Source of the DNA: Saccoglossus kowalevskii
Lineage: Eukaryota; Hemichordata; Enteropneusta; Harrimaniidae
Assembly: GCF_000003605.2 (NCBI RefSeq)
Contig: NW_003106290.1
Span: 1-31,603 of the forward strand
Reading direction: 5' to 3'
DNA length: 31,603 nucleotides
Part shown: piece by piece, positions 1-11,380 of the stretch
How positions within the stretch are numbered: the stretch's first letter is position 1
Layout of the letters: each line of letters opens with the position of its first letter
Notes under the pieces: model-generated
Databases searched by the model: none
The model's input: the letters and a program-made list of their open reading frames with translations, nothing else
What the model was told of the DNA's origin: nothing
Position numbers and translations under genes: made by a program

Positions 1-94
1 TAATGATAAAGAGGTACAGTAAAACCCTCACACCGTCACTAACAATAAAGAGGTACAGTTAAACCCACACACCATCACTAACAATAAGAGGCAC

Positions 95-1265
95 AGTTAA
101 ACCCTTGCATCGTCACCAACAATAAGAGGTACAGTTAAACCCTCACATCGTCACTAACAATAAGAGATACAGTTAAACCCTCACATCGTCACTAACAATA
201 AGAGGTACAGTTAAACCCTTGCATCGTCACTAACAATAAGAGGTACAGTTAAACCCTCACTTCATCACTAACGATAAGAGGTACAGTTAAACCCTCACAT
301 CGTCACTAACAATAAGAGGTACAGGTAAACGCTCACATCGTCACTAACAATAAGATGTACAGTTAAACCCCTTACATCGTCACTAATGATAAGAGGTACA
401 GTAAAACCCTCACACCGTCACTAACAATAAGAGGTACAGTTAAACCCACACACCATCACTAACAATAAGAGGCACAGTTAAACCCTCGCATCGTCACCAA
501 CAATAAGAGGTACAGTTAAACCCTCACATCGTCACTAACGATAAGAGGTACAGTTAAACCCTCACACCGTCACTAACAATAAGATGTACAGTTAAACCCT
601 CACATCGTCACTAACAATAAGAAGTAGAGTTAAACTCTCACATCGTCACTAACCATAAGAGGGACAGGTAAACGCTCACATCGTCACTAACAATAAGAGG
701 GACAGTTAAACCCTCTCATCGTCACTAACAATAAGAGGTACAGTTAAACCCTCACACAGTCACTAACAATAAGAGGTACAGTTAAATCCTCACATCGTCA
801 CTAACAATAAGAGGGACAGTTAAACCCTCACATCGTCACTAACAATAAGAGGTACAGTTAAACCCTTACATCGTCACTAACGATAAGAGGTACAGTTAAA
901 CCCTCACACCGTCACTAACAATAAGAGGTACAGTTAAACCCACACACCGTCACTAACAATAAGAGGCACAGTTAAACCCTCACATCGTCACCAACAATAA
1001 GAGGTACAGTTAAACCCTCACATCGTCACTAACGCTAAGAGGTACAGTTAAACCCTTACACCGTCACTAACAATAAGAGGTACAGTTAAACTCTCACATC
1101 GTCACTAACAATAAGAGGGACAGTTAAACGCTCACATCGTCTCTAACAATAAGAGGGACAGTTAAACTCTCACATCGTCACTAACAATAAGAGGTACAGT
1201 TAAACGCTCACATCGTCACTAACAAAAAAGGTACAGTTAAACCCACACATCGTCACTAACAATAA
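95..1265 (+). repeat. Long duplication D1, left copy (partner 28006-29177)
   Basis: About 31 consecutive units repeat the same variant order as 28006-29177, at a constant offset of 27911 that becomes 27912 after about 1206. I saw roughly one mismatch per 250 bp. Examples are CAGTT against CAGGT at 28387 and CGTCAC against CGTTAC near 28480. One local difference adds a base: CGCTCAC here is a run of six C at 29116-29121. Upstream of 95 and downstream of 1265 the two loci diverge. The block includes the 6-unit module M1 and a two-unit deletion shared only by these two copies. Confidence 0.9.
578..805 (+). repeat. 6-unit module M1, copy 1
   Basis: Ordered variants are GATGTAC; GAAGTAGAG; CCATAAGAGGGACAGG with AAACGCTC; GGGAC with CTCTCATCG; CACACAGTC; AAATCC. 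This order occurs six times in the window, at 578, 5555, 6811, 21295, 27230 and 28489. In this copy and in 28489 the AAATCC unit is followed directly by GGGAC-CCCTCAC. The other four copies have two further units there (CACAAAC/GTAGAG/CTCTC and GGGAC/CGCTC). Confidence 0.9.
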
Positions 1266-1867
1266 CAGATACAGTTAAACCCTCACATCGTCACTAACGA
1301 TAAGACGTACAGTTAAACCCTCACACCGTCACTAACAATAAGAGGTACAGTTAAACCCACACACCGTCACTAACAATAAGAGGCACAGTTAAACCCTCGC
1401 ATCGTCAACAACAATAAGAGGTACAGTTAAACCTCACATCGTCACTAACAATAAGAGGTACAGTTAAACCCTCACACCGTCACTAACAATAAGAGGTACA
1501 GTTAAACCCTCGCATCGTAACTAACAATAAGAGGCACAGTTAAACCCTCGCATCGTCACCAACAATAAGAGGTACAGTTAAACCCTCACATCGTCACTAA
1601 CGATAAGATGTACAGTTAAACCCTCACATCGTCACTAACAATAAGAGGTACAGGTAAACGCTCACATCGTCACTAACAATAAGAGGTACAGTTAAACCCT
1701 CACATCGTCACTAACAATAAGAGGCACAGGTAAACGCTCACATCGTCACTAACAATAAGAGGTACAGTTAAACCCTCACATCGTCACTAACAATAAGAGG
1801 TACAGTTAAACCCTCACATCGTCACTAACAATAAGAGATACAGTTAAACCCTCACATCGTCACTAAC

Positions 1868-1905
1868 AATAAGAGGTACAGTTAAACCCTCACATCGTCA
1901 CTAAC
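1868..1905 (+). repeat. Representative consensus unit
   Basis: This unit matches the majority sequence at every position and can serve as the reference for numbering. Plus-strand TAA stops lie at unit positions 3-5, 16-18 and 35-37, one in each frame. The minus strand has TAG, TGA, TGA and TAA stops covering all three frames. It holds one CpG (29-30), one GTAC (9-12, an RsaI site), one GTCAC (30-34) and a short internal direct repeat, TCAC at 23-26 and 31-34. It also contains TAAACCCT, which matches eight bases of the plant-type telomere C-strand register. Confidence 0.95.
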
Positions 1906-2731
1906 AATAAGAGGTACAGTTAAACCCTCACATCGTCACTAACAATAAGAGGTACAGTTAAACCCTCACATCGTCACTAACAATAAGAGATACATTTAAA
2001 CCCTCACATCGTCACTAACACTAAGAGGTACAGTTAAACCCTCACACCGTCACTAACAATAAGAGGTACAGTTAAACCCTCACATCGTCACTAACAATAA
2101 GAGGTACAGTTAAACCCTCGCATCGTCACTAACACTAAGAGGTACAGTTAAACCCTCACGCCGTCACTAACAATAAGAGGTACAGTTAAACCCTCACATC
2201 GTCACTAACAATAAGAGGTACAGTTAAACCCTCGCATCGTCACTAACAATAAGAGGTACAGTTAAACCCTCACATCGTCACTAACAATAAGAGGTACAGT
2301 TAAACCCTCGCATCGTCACTAACAATAAGAGGTACAGTTAAACCCTCACATCGTCACTAACAATAAGAGGTAGAGTTAAACCCTCACATCGTCACTAACA
2401 GTAAGATGTACAGTTAAACCCTCACATCGTCACTAACAATAAGAGGTACAGTTAAACCCTCACATCGTCACTAACAGTAAGATGTACAGTTAAACCCTCA
2501 CATCGTCACTAACAATAAGAGGTACAGTTAAACCCTCGCATCGTCACTAACAATAAGAGGTACAGTTCAACCCTCACATCGTCACTAACAGTAAGATGTA
2601 CAGTTAAACCCTCACATCGTCACTAACAATAAGAGGTACAGTTAAACCCTCGCATCGTCACTAACAATAAAAGGTACAGTTAAACCCTCACATCGTCACT
2701 AACAGTAAGATGTACAGTTAAACCCTCACAT

Positions 2732-2741
2732 CGCCATTAAC
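2732..2741 (+). repeat. Marker CGCCATTAAC, copy 1 of 4 (module M2)
   Basis: The double change CGTCACTAAC to CGCCATTAAC occurs only at 2732, 9918, 11894 and 24520. In all four it follows AAAAGGTAC and CAGTAAGATG units. It is followed by GAGATAC-CTCTCAC, two AACGATAAG units, CACACCG, GGCAC-TTGCATCG, GGCAC-CGCATCGTCACC and CATTGTCAATAAC. The next unit reads CCCCCGCATCATC at 2732 and 24520 but CCCTCGCATCGTC at 9918 and 11894, giving two sub-lineages. Confidence 0.9.
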
Positions 2742-2770
2742 AATAAGAGGTACAGTTAAACCCCCGCATC

Positions 2771-3540
2771 ATCACTAACAATAAGAGATACAGTTAAACT
2801 CTCACATCGTCACTAACGATAAGAGGTACAGTTAAACCCTCACATCGTCACTAACGATAAGAGGTACAGTTAAACCCTCACACCGTCACTAACAATAAGA
2901 GGCACAGTTAAACCCTTGCATCGTCACTAACAATAAGAGGCACAGTTAAACCCTCGCATCGTCACCAACAATAAGAGGTACAGTTAAACCCTCACATTGT
3001 CAATAACAATAAGAGGTACAGTTAAACCCTCACATCCGTCACTAACAATAAGAGGTACAGTTAAACCCTCGCATCGTCACTAACAATAAGAGGCACAGTT
3101 AAACCCTCGCATCGTCATTAACAATAAGAGGGACAGTTAAACCCTCACATGGTCACTAACAATAAGAGGGACAGTTAAACCCTCACATAGTCATTAACAA
3201 TAAGAGGTACAGTTAAACCATCACATCGTCACTAACAATAAGAGGTACAGGTAAACGCTCACATCGTCACTAACAATAAGAGGTACAGTTCAACCCTCAC
3301 ATCGTCACTAACAATAAGAGGTACAGGTAAACGCACACATCGTCACTAACAATAAGAGGTACAGTTAAACCCTCACATCGTCACTAACGATAAGAGGTAC
3401 AGTTAAACCCTCACATCGTCAATAACAGTAAGAGGTACAGTTAAACCCTCACATTGTCACTAACAATAAGAGGTACAGTTAAATCATCACATCGTCAATA
3501 ACAGTAAGAGATACAGTTAAACCCTCATATTGTCACTAAC
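2771..3540. repeat. Variant-rich stretch V2
   Basis: The first 350 bp are the tail of duplication D5. From about 3118 the units are unlike the partner: GGGAC with CATGGTC and CATAGTC, CAATAACAGTAAG (about 3420 and 3494), CATATTGTC, and AATAATAGG at about 3541. These changes are mostly single-copy in the window, so this stretch looks less recently copied than its neighbours. Confidence 0.65.
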
Positions 3541-4440
3541 AATAATAGGTACAGTTAAACCCTCGCATCGTCACTAACAATAAGAGGTACAGTTAAACCC
3601 TCACACCGTCACTAACAATAAGAGGTACAGTTAAACCCTCACACCGTCACTAACAATAAGAGGTACAGTTAAACCCTCGCATCGTCACTAACAATAAGAG
3701 GTACAGTTAAACCCTCACATCGTCACTAACAATAAGAGGTACAGTTAAACCCTCACATCGTCACTAACAATAAGAGGTACAGTTAAACCCTCACATCGTC
3801 ACTAACAATAAGAGGTACAGTTAAACCCTCACATCGTCACTAACAATAAGAGGTACAGTTAAACCCTCACATCGTCACTAACAATAAAAGGTACAGTTAA
3901 ACCATCACATCGTCACTAACAATAAGAGGTACAGTTAAACCCTCGCATCGTCACTAACAATAAGAGGTACAGTTAAACCCTCACATCGTCACTAACAATA
4001 AGAGGTACAGTTAAACCCTCACATCGTCACTAACAATAAGAGGTACAGTTAAACCCTCACATCATCACTAACGATAAGAGGTACAGTTAAACCCTCACAT
4101 CGTCACTAACAATAAGAGGTACAGGTAAACGCTCACATCGTCACTAACAATAAGAGGTACAGTTAAACCCTCACATCGTCACTAACAATAAGAGGTACAG
4201 GTAAACGCTCACATCGTCACTAACAATAAGAGGTACAGTTCAACCCTCACATCGTCACTAACAATAAGAGGTACAGGTAAACGCTCACATCGTCACTAAC
4301 AATAAGAGGTACAGTTAAACCCTCACATCGTCACTAACAATAAGAGGTACAGGTAAACGCTCACATCGTCACTAACAATAAGAGGTACAGTTAAACCCTC
4401 ACATCGTCACTAACAATAAGAGGTACAGTTAAACCCTCAC
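3541..4440. repeat. Consensus-rich stretch H2
   Basis: About six consecutive near-perfect consensus units run from about 3700 to 3890, then an AAAAGGTAC unit followed by AAACCATCAC (3902) and CGCATCG. The same string recurs around 14.76-15.05 kb and 17.43-17.70 kb. After about 4090 consensus units alternate with CAGGTAAACG units, which leads into V3. Confidence 0.7.
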
Positions 4441-5032
4441 ATCGTCACTAACAATAAGAGGGACAGTTAAACGCTCACATCGTCACTAACAATAAAAGGC
4501 ACAGTTAAACCGTCACATCATCACAAACAATAAGAGGTAGAGTTAAACTCTCACATCGTCACTAACAATAAGAGGGACAGTTAAACCGTCGCATCGTCAC
4601 CAACAATAAGAGGTACAGTTAAACCCTCACATCATCACTAACGATAAGATGTACAGTTAAACTCTCACATCGTCACTAACAATAAGAGGTACAGTTAAAC
4701 CCTTACATCGTCACTAACAGTAAGATGTACAGGTAAACCCTTACATCGTCACTAACAATAAGAGGTACAGTTAAACCCTCACATCATCACTAACGATAAG
4801 AGGTACAGTTAAACCCTCACATCGTCACTAACAATAAGAGGTACAGGTAAACGCTCACATCGTCACTAACAATAAGAGGTACAGTTAAACCCTCACATCG
4901 TCACTAACAATAAGAGGTACAGGTAAACGCTCACATCGTCACTAACAATAAGAGGTACAGTTCAACCCTCACATCGTCACTAACAATAAGAGGTACAGGT
5001 AAACGCTCACATCGTCACTAACAATAAGAGGG

Positions 5033-5919
5033 ACAGTTAAACCCTCACATCGTCACTAACAATAAGAGGTACAGGTAAACGCTCACATCGTCACTAACAA
5101 TAAGAGGTACAGTTAAACCCTCACATCGTCACTAACAATAAGAGGTACAGTTAAACCCTCACATCGTCACTAACAATAAGAGATACAGTTAAACCCTCAC
5201 ATCGTCACTAACAATAAGAGATACATTTAAACCCTCACATCGTCACTAACACTAAGAGGTACAGTTAAACCCTCACACCGTCACTAACAATAAGAGGTAC
5301 AGTTAAACCCTCACATCCTCACTAACAATAAGAGGTACAGTTAAACCCTCACATCGTCACTAACAATAAGAGGTACAGTTAAACCCTCACATCGTCACTA
5401 ACAATAAGAGATTCAGTTAAACCCTCACATCGTCACTAACAATAAGAGGTACAGTTAAACCCTCGCATCGTCACTAACAATAAGAGGTACAGTTAAACCC
5501 TCACATCGTCACTAACGATAAGAGGTACAGTTAAACCCTAACACCGTCACTAACAATAAGATGTACAGTTAAACCCTCACATCGTCACTAACAATAAGAA
5601 GTAGAGTTAAACTGTCACATCGTCACTAACCATAAGAGGGACAGGTAAACGCTCACATCGTCACTAACAATAAGAGGGACAGTTAAACCCTCTCATCGTC
5701 ACTAACAATAAGAGGTACAGTTAAACCCTCACACAGTCACTAACAATAAGAGGTACAGTTAAATCCTCACATCGTCACAAACAATAAGAGGTAGAGTTAA
5801 ACTCTCACATCGTCACTAACAATAAGAGGGACAGTTAAACGCTCACATCGTCACTAACAATAAGAGGGACAGTTAAACCCTCACATCGTCACTAACAATA
5901 AGAGGTACAGTTAAACCCT
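5033..5919 (+). repeat. Long duplication D2, left copy (partner 20773-21659)
   Basis: I saw no mismatch across 887 bp at a constant offset of 15740. The identity includes rare private variants: AACACTAAG with CACACCG, CATCCTCAC, AGATTCAG, CCTAACACCG, and AACTGTCAC in place of AACTCTCAC. It starts just after a G/T difference at 5032/20772 and ends at a C/T difference at 5920/21660. Identity of rare variants over 23 units implies a recent copy event or ongoing conversion. Confidence 0.92.
5555..5782 (+). repeat. 6-unit module M1, copy 2
   Basis: The M1 order is intact, with CCATAAGAGGG at 5630. A private change AACTGTCAC follows GAAGTAGAG and is shared only with the copy at 21295. It is followed by the two extra units (CACAAAC/GTAGAG/CTCTC and GGGAC/CGCTC) that copies 1 and 6 lack. 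Confidence 0.9.
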
Positions 5920-6198
5920 CACATCGTCACTAACAATAAGAGGTACAGGTAAACGCTCACATCGTCACTAACAATAAGAGGTACAGTTCAACCCTCACAT
6001 CGTCACTAACAATAAGAGGTACAGGTAAACGCACACATCGTCACTAACAATAAGAGGTACAGTTAAACCCTCACATCGTCACTAACGATAAGAGGTACAG
6101 TTAAACCCTCACATCGTCACTAACAATAAGAGGTACAGGTAAACGCTCACATCGTCACTAACAATAAGATGTACAGTTAAACCCCTTACATCGTCACT

Positions 6199-6617
6199 AA
6201 TGATAAGAGGTACAGTAAAACCCTCACACCATCACTAACAATAAGAGGTACAGTTAAACCCACACACCATCACTAACAATAAGAGGCACAGTTAAACCCT
6301 CGCATCGTCACCAACAATAAGAGGTACAGTTAAACCCTCACATCGTCACTAACGATAAGAGGTACAGTTAAACGCTCACATCGTCACTAACAATAAGAGA
6401 TACAGTTAAACCCTCACATCGTCACTAACAATAAGAGGTACAGTTAAACCCTCGCATCGTCACTAACAATAAGAGGTACAGTTAAACCCTCACTTCATCA
6501 CTAACGATAAGAGGTACAGTTAAACCCTCACATCGTCACTAACAATAAGAGGTACAGGTAAACGCTCACATCGTCACTAACAATAAGATGTACAGTTAAA
6601 CCCCTTACATCGTCACT
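6199..6617 (+). repeat. 11-unit repeat (419 bp) between AATGATAAG markers
   Basis: The marker pair AATGATAAG and GTAAAACC occurs at 6199 and again at 6618, 419 bp apart (11 x 38 plus one extra C in CCCCTTAC). The first five units after each marker match. The second copy then switches to CACACCG and module M1 instead of CGCTC-GAGATAC. The marker occurs seven times in the window: 2, 385, 6199, 6618, 26618, 27037 and 28296. Every AATGATAAG whose upstream unit is visible is preceded by a 39-bp unit with CCCC. Confidence 0.88.
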
Positions 6618-6810
6618 AATGATAAGAGGTACAGTAAAACCCTCACACCATCACTAACAATAAGAGGTACAGTTAAACCCACACACCATCACTAACAATA
6701 AGAGGCACAGTTAAACCCTCGCATCGTCACCAACAATAAGAGGTACAGTTAAACCCTCACATCGTCACTAACGATAAGAGGTACAGTTAAACCCTCACAC
6801 CGTCACTAAC

Positions 6811-7038
6811 AATAAGATGTACAGTTAAACCCTCACATCGTCACTAACAATAAGAAGTAGAGTTAAACTCTCACATCGTCACTAACCATAAGAGGGACAG
6901 GTAAACGCTCACATCGTCACTAACAATAAGAGGGACAGTTAAACCCTCTCATCGTCACTAACAATAAGAGGTACAGTTAAACCCTCACACAGTCACTAAC
7001 AATAAGAGGTACAGTTAAATCCTCACATCGTCACAAAC
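6811..7038 (+). repeat. 6-unit module M1, copy 3
   Basis: M1 order is complete, with CCATAAGAGGG at 6886. It matches copy 5 (27230) at the D3 offset of 20419. It is followed by CACAAAC, GTAGAG-CTCTC and GGGAC-CGCTC units as in copies 2, 4 and 5. Confidence 0.9.
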
Positions 7039-7200
7039 AATAAGAGGTAGAGTTAAACTCTCACATCGTCACTAACAATAAGAGGGACAGTTAAACGCTC
7101 ACATCGTCACTAACAATAAGAGGGACAGTTAAACCCTCACATCGTCACTAACAATAAGAGGTACAGTTAAACCCTCACATCGTCACTAACAATAAGAGGT

Positions 7201-7995
7201 ACAGGTAAACCCTCACGTCTTCACTAACAATAAGAGGTACAGTTAAACCCTCACATCGTCACTAACAATAAGAAGTACAGTTGAACCCTCGCATCGTCAC
7301 TAACAATAAGAGGTACAGTTAAACCCTCACATCGTCACTAACAATAAGAGGTAGAGTTAAACCCTCACATCGTCACTAACAATAAGAGGTACAGTTAAAC
7401 CCTCACATCGTCACTAACAATAAGAAGTACAGTTAAACCCTCGCATCGTCACTAACAATAAGAGGTACAGTTAAACCCTCACATCGTCACTAACAATAAG
7501 AGGTACAGTTAAACCCTCACGTCTTCACTAACAATAAGAGGTACAGTTAAACCCTCACATCGTCACTAACAATAGGAGATACAGTTAAACCCTCACATCG
7601 TCACTAACAATAAGAGGTACAGTTAAACCCTCACATCGTCACTAACAATAAAAGGTACAGGTAAACGCTCACATCGTCACTAACAATAAGAGGTACAGTT
7701 AAACCCTCACATCGTCACTAACAATAAGAGGTAGAGTTAAACCCTCACATCGTCACCAACAATAAGAGGTACAGTTAAACCCTCACATCGTCACTAACAA
7801 TAAGAGGAACAGTTAAACCCTCACATCTTCACTAACAATAAGAGGTACAGTTAAACCCTCACATCGTCACTAACAATAAGATGTACAGTTAAACCCTCAC
7901 ATCGTCACTAACAATAAGAGGTACAGTTAAACTTTCACATCGTCACTAACAGTAAGATGTACAGTTAAACCCTCACATCGTCACTAACAATAAGA
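7201..7995 (+). repeat. Duplication D7, first locus (partners 16135-17347 and 30518-31603)
   Basis: Shared landmarks are CACGTCTTC at 7214 and 7518 (304 bp apart, 8 units), GAAGTACAGTTGAACC, AATAGGAGATAC, AAAAGGTACAGGTAAACG (about 7650), GTAGAG-CACCAAC, GAGGAACAG (about 7804), GATGTAC (about 7882) and AAACTTTCAC (7929). The offset to the second locus is 8934, rising to 9352 downstream because that locus has one additional 418-bp (11-unit) tandem copy. This locus is therefore the unexpanded form. Confidence 0.88.
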
Positions 7996-8166
7996 GGTAC
8001 AGTTAAACCCTCACATCGTCACTAACAATAAGAGGTACAGTTAAACCCTCACATCGTCACTAACGATAAGAGGTACAGTTAAACCCTCACATCTTCACTA
8101 ACAATAAGAGGTACAGTTAAACCCTCAAATCGTCACTAACAATAAGAGATACAGTTAAACCCTCAC

Positions 8167-8890
8167 ATCGTCACTAACAATAAGAGGTACAGTTAAACCC
8201 TCACATCGTCACTAACAAAAAGAGGTACAGTTAAACCCTAACATCGTCACTAACAATAAGAGATACAGTTAAACCCTCACATCGTCACTAACAATAAGAG
8301 GTACAGTTAAACCCTCACATCGTCACTAACAATAAGAGGTACAGTTAAACCCTCACATCGTCACTAACAGTAAGATGTACAGTTAAACCCTCACATCGTC
8401 ACTAACAATAAGAGGTACAGTTAAAACCTCACATCGTCACTACCAGTAAGATGTACAGTTAAACCCTCGCATCGTCATTAATAATAAGAGGTACAGTTAA
8501 ACCCTCACATCGTCACTAACAATAAGAGGTACAGTTAAACCCTCACATCGTCACTAACAATAAGAGGTACAGTTAAACCCTCGCATCGTCACTAACAATA
8601 AGAGGTACAGTTAAACCCTCACATCGTCACTAACAATAAGAGGTACAGTTAAACCCTCGCATCGTCACTAACCATATGAGGCACAGTTAAACCCTCACAT
8701 CGTCACTAACAATAAGAGGTACAGTTAAACGCTCACATCGTCACTAACAGTAAGAGGTACAGTTAAACCCTCACATCGTCACTAACAATAAGAGGTACAG
8801 TTAAACCTCTCACATCGTCACTAACAATAAGAGGTACAGTTAAACCCTCACATCGTCACTAACGATAAGAGGTACAGTTAAACCCTCACA
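8167..8890 (+). repeat. Duplication D6, first copy (partners 22200-23045 and 29579-30432)
   Basis: The variant order is AACAAAAAGAGG (about 8214), CCTAACATCG, GAGATAC, CAGTAAGATG, TTAAAACCTCAC, CACTACCAGTAAG, CGCATCGTCATTAATAATAAG (CATT at 8476) and AACCATATGAGGCAC (8671). Offsets are 14033 to the second copy and 21412 to the third, becoming 21417 past the third copy's 5-bp insertion. Homology with the third copy also reaches upstream to about 7990. The ATATGAGG change is shared with copy three but not copy two (ATAAGAGG), so copies one and three are the closer pair. Confidence 0.88.
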
Positions 8891-10301
8891 TCGTCACTAA
8901 CAATAAGAGGCACGGGTAAACGCTCACATCGTCACTAACAATAAGAGGTACAGTTAAACCCTCACATCGTCACTAACAATAAGAGGTACAGTTAAACCCT
9001 CACATCGTCACTAACAATAAGAGATACAGTTAAACCCTCACATCGTCACTAACAATAAGAGGTACAGTTAAACCCTCACATCGTCACTAACAATAAGAGG
9101 TACAGTTAAACCCTCGCATCGTCACTAACAATAAGAGGTACAGTTAAACCCTCGCATCGTCACTAACAATAAGAGATACATTTAAACCCTCACATCGTCA
9201 CTAACACTAAGAGGTACAGTTAAACCCTCACACCGTCACTAACAATAAGAGGTACAGTTAAACCCTCACATCGTCACTAACAATAAGAGGTACAGTTAAA
9301 CCCTCGCATCGTCACTAACACTAAGAGGTACAGTTAAACCCTCACACCGTCACTAACAATAAGAGGTACAGTTAAACCCTCACATCGTCACTAACAATAA
9401 GAGGTACAGTTAAACCCTCACATCGTCACTAACAATAAGAGGTACAGTTAAACCCTCACATCGTCACTAACAATAAGAGGTACAGTTAAACCCTCGCATC
9501 GTCACTAACAATAAGAGGTACAGTTAAACCCTCACATCGTCACTAACAATAAGAGATACAGTTAAACCCTCACATCGTCACTAACAGTAAGATGTACAGT
9601 TAAACCCTCACATCGTCACTAACAATAAGAGGTACAGTTAAACCCTCACATCGTCACTAACAGTAAGATGTACAGTTAAACCCTCACATCGTCACTAACA
9701 ATAAGAGGTACAGTTAAACCCTCGCATCGTCACTAACAATAAGAGGTACAGTTCAACCCTCACATCGTCACTAACAGTAAGATGTACAGTTAAACCCTCA
9801 CATCGTCACTAACAATAAGAGGTACAGGTAAACCCTCGCATCGTCACTAACAATAAAAGGTACAGTTAAACCCTCACATCGTCACTAACAGTAAGATGTA
9901 CAGTTAAACCCTCACATCGCCATTAACAATAAGAGGTACAGTTAAACCCTCGCATCGTCACTAACAATAAGAGATACAGTTAAACTCTCACATCGTCACT
10001 AACGATAAGAGGTACAGTTAAACCCTCACATCGTCACTAACGATAAGAGGTACAGTTAAACCCTCACACCGTCACTAACAATAAGAGGCACAGTTAAACC
10101 CTTGCATCGTCACTAACAATAAGAGGCACAGTTAAACCCTCGCATCGTCACCAACAATAAGAGGTACAGTTAAACCCTCACATTGTCAATAACAATAAGA
10201 GGTACAGTTAAACCCTCACACCGTCACTAACAATAAGAGGTACAGTTAAACCCTCGCATCGTCACTAACAATAAGAGGCACAGTTAAACCCTCGCATCGT
10301 C
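8870..10301 (+). repeat. Long duplication D5, right copy (partner 1684-3116)
   Basis: This is the same 37-38-unit order as 1684-3116 at offset 7186/7185: GGCAC-GGTAAACG (8909), GAGATAC (9021), TACATTT (9177), AACACTAAG, CGCCATTAAC (9918) and CATTGTCAATAAC. Its second half, from about 9405, is also the start of the 52-unit block A, so D5 and the 52-unit repeat overlap. Confidence 0.85.
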
Positions 10302-11380
10302 ACCAACAATAAGAGGTACAGTTAAACCCTCACACCGTCACTAACAATAAGATGTACAGTTAAACCCTCTCATTGTCACTAACAATAAGAGGTACAGTTA
10401 AACCCTCACACCGTCACTAACAATAAGAGGTACAGTTAAATCCTCACATCGTCACAAACAATAAGAGGTAGAGTTAAACTCTCACATCGTCACTAACAAT
10501 AAGTGGGACAGTTAAACGCTCACATCGTCACTAACAATAAGAGGGACAGTTAAACCCTCACATCGTCACTAACAATAAGAGGTACAGTTAAACCCTTACA
10601 TCATCACTAACGATAAGAGGTACAGTTAAACCCTCACACCGTCACTAACAATAAGAGGTACAGTTAAACCCACACACCGTCACTAACAATAAGAGGCACA
10701 GTTAAACCCTCACATCGTCACCAACAATAAGAGGTACAGTTAAACCCTCACATCGTCACTAACGCTAAGAGGAATAGTTAAACCCTTTCACCATCACTAA
10801 CAATAAGAGGTACAGTTAAACTCTCACATCGTCACTAACAATAAGAGGGACAGTTAAACGCTCACATCGTCACTAACAATAAAAGGCACAGTTAAACCGT
10901 CACATCATCACAAACAATAAGAGGTAGAGTTAAACTCTCACATCGTCACTAACAATAAGAGGGACAGTTAAACCGTCGCATCGTCACCAACAATAAGAGG
11001 TACAGTTAAACCCTCACATCATCACTAACGATAAGATGTACAGTTAAACTCTCACATCGTCACTAACAATAAGAGGTACAGTTAAACCCTTACATCGTCA
11101 CTAACAGTAAGATGTACAGGTAAACCCTCACATCGTCACTAACAATAAGAGGTACAGTTAAACCCTCACATCATCACTAACGATAAGAGGTACAGTTAAA
11201 CCCTCACATCGTCACTAACAATAAGAGGTACAGGTAAACGCTCACATCGTCACTAACAATAAGAGGTACAGTTAAACCCTCACATCGTCACTAACAATAA
11301 GAGGTACAGGTAAACGCTCACATCGTCACTAACAATAAGAGGTACAGTTCAACCCTCACATCGTCACTAACAATAAGAGG
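9405..11380 (+). repeat. 52-unit block A of a tandem pair (1976 bp)
   Basis: Block A repeats as block B at an offset of exactly 1976 bp (52 x 38). Matching landmarks include TTCAACC, CGCCATTAAC (9918 and 11894), TTGCATCG, CATTGTCAATAAC, CTCTCATTGTC, CACAAAC, AAGTGGGAC, CTTACATCATC, CCCACACACCG, AACGCTAAG, CACATCATCACAAAC and CGTCGCATCGTCACC. The rare AAGTGGGAC is confined to A and B, marking them as sisters. A has private GAATAG and CTTTCACC (about 10775-10790), and lacks the extra A that block B has near 12786. Confidence 0.9.

Larger units (their letters stand above)
1..1740. repeat. Variant-rich stretch V1
   Basis: Most units here differ from consensus. Diagnostic variants are GGCAC and GGGAC for GGTAC, CACCAAC for CACTAAC, CCCACAC for CCCTCAC, AACGATAAG, and the linked pair CAGGTAAACG. 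The order of variants, not single changes, identifies related blocks elsewhere, above all 28.0-29.2 kb. The first two units each carry an extra A in ATAAAGAGG (near 8 and 46). Confidence 0.8.
1741..2770. repeat. Consensus-rich stretch H1
   Basis: Units are mostly consensus or single-step variants: CGCATCG for CACATCG, GAGATAC, and CAGTAAGATG. Several consensus units stand in unbroken rows between 1750 and 1980. This texture contrasts with the flanking variant-rich stretches and probably reflects more recent homogenisation. Confidence 0.7.
1684..3116 (+). repeat. Long duplication D5, left copy (partner 8870-10301)
   Basis: The offset is a constant 7186, falling to 7185 after one extra base at about 3016 (CACATCCGTC here against CACACCGTC). 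Shared landmarks in order are GGCAC with GGTAAACG (1723), GAGATAC (1835), TACATTT (1991), AACACTAAG (about 2018), the CAGTAAGATG/TTCAACC string (2400-2700), CGCCATTAAC (2732) and CATTGTCAATAAC (about 2997). Differences include CACGCCG at about 2158, a GTAGAG unit at about 2369, and CCCCCGCATCATC at 2761. The last of these matches the 24.5 kb copy, not the 9.9 kb copy. Homology ends where CGTCATTAAC (about 3114) replaces CGTCACCAAC. Confidence 0.85.
6079..7175 (+). repeat. Long duplication D3, left copy (partner 26498-27594)
   Basis: The offset is constant at 20419 over 1097 bp. I noticed one mismatch, GGTACAGG here against GGGACAGG near 26951. The block carries both AATGATAAG/GTAAAACC markers (6199 and 6618), the 11-unit tandem repeat between them, and M1 copy 3. 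Homology starts after mismatches at 6075 and 6078 (CACATCGTC against CACTTCATC) and ends at a C/T change at 7176/27595. Confidence 0.9.
4441..7200. repeat. Variant-rich stretch V3
   Basis: This stretch has dense variants with an alternating pattern of consensus and CAGGTAAACG units at 4.8-5.1 kb. It contains two M1 modules (5555 and 6811), the left copies of duplications D2 and D3, and a partial 11-unit tandem repeat at 6199-6810. Confidence 0.75.
7200..9160. repeat. Consensus-rich stretch H3
   Basis: Sparse single variants on a consensus background. It contains the first loci of duplications D7 and D6 and the upstream part of the D5 partner. No GGGAC or CCCACAC units were seen. One 39-bp unit with CCTCTCAC lies at about 8808. 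Confidence 0.7.
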
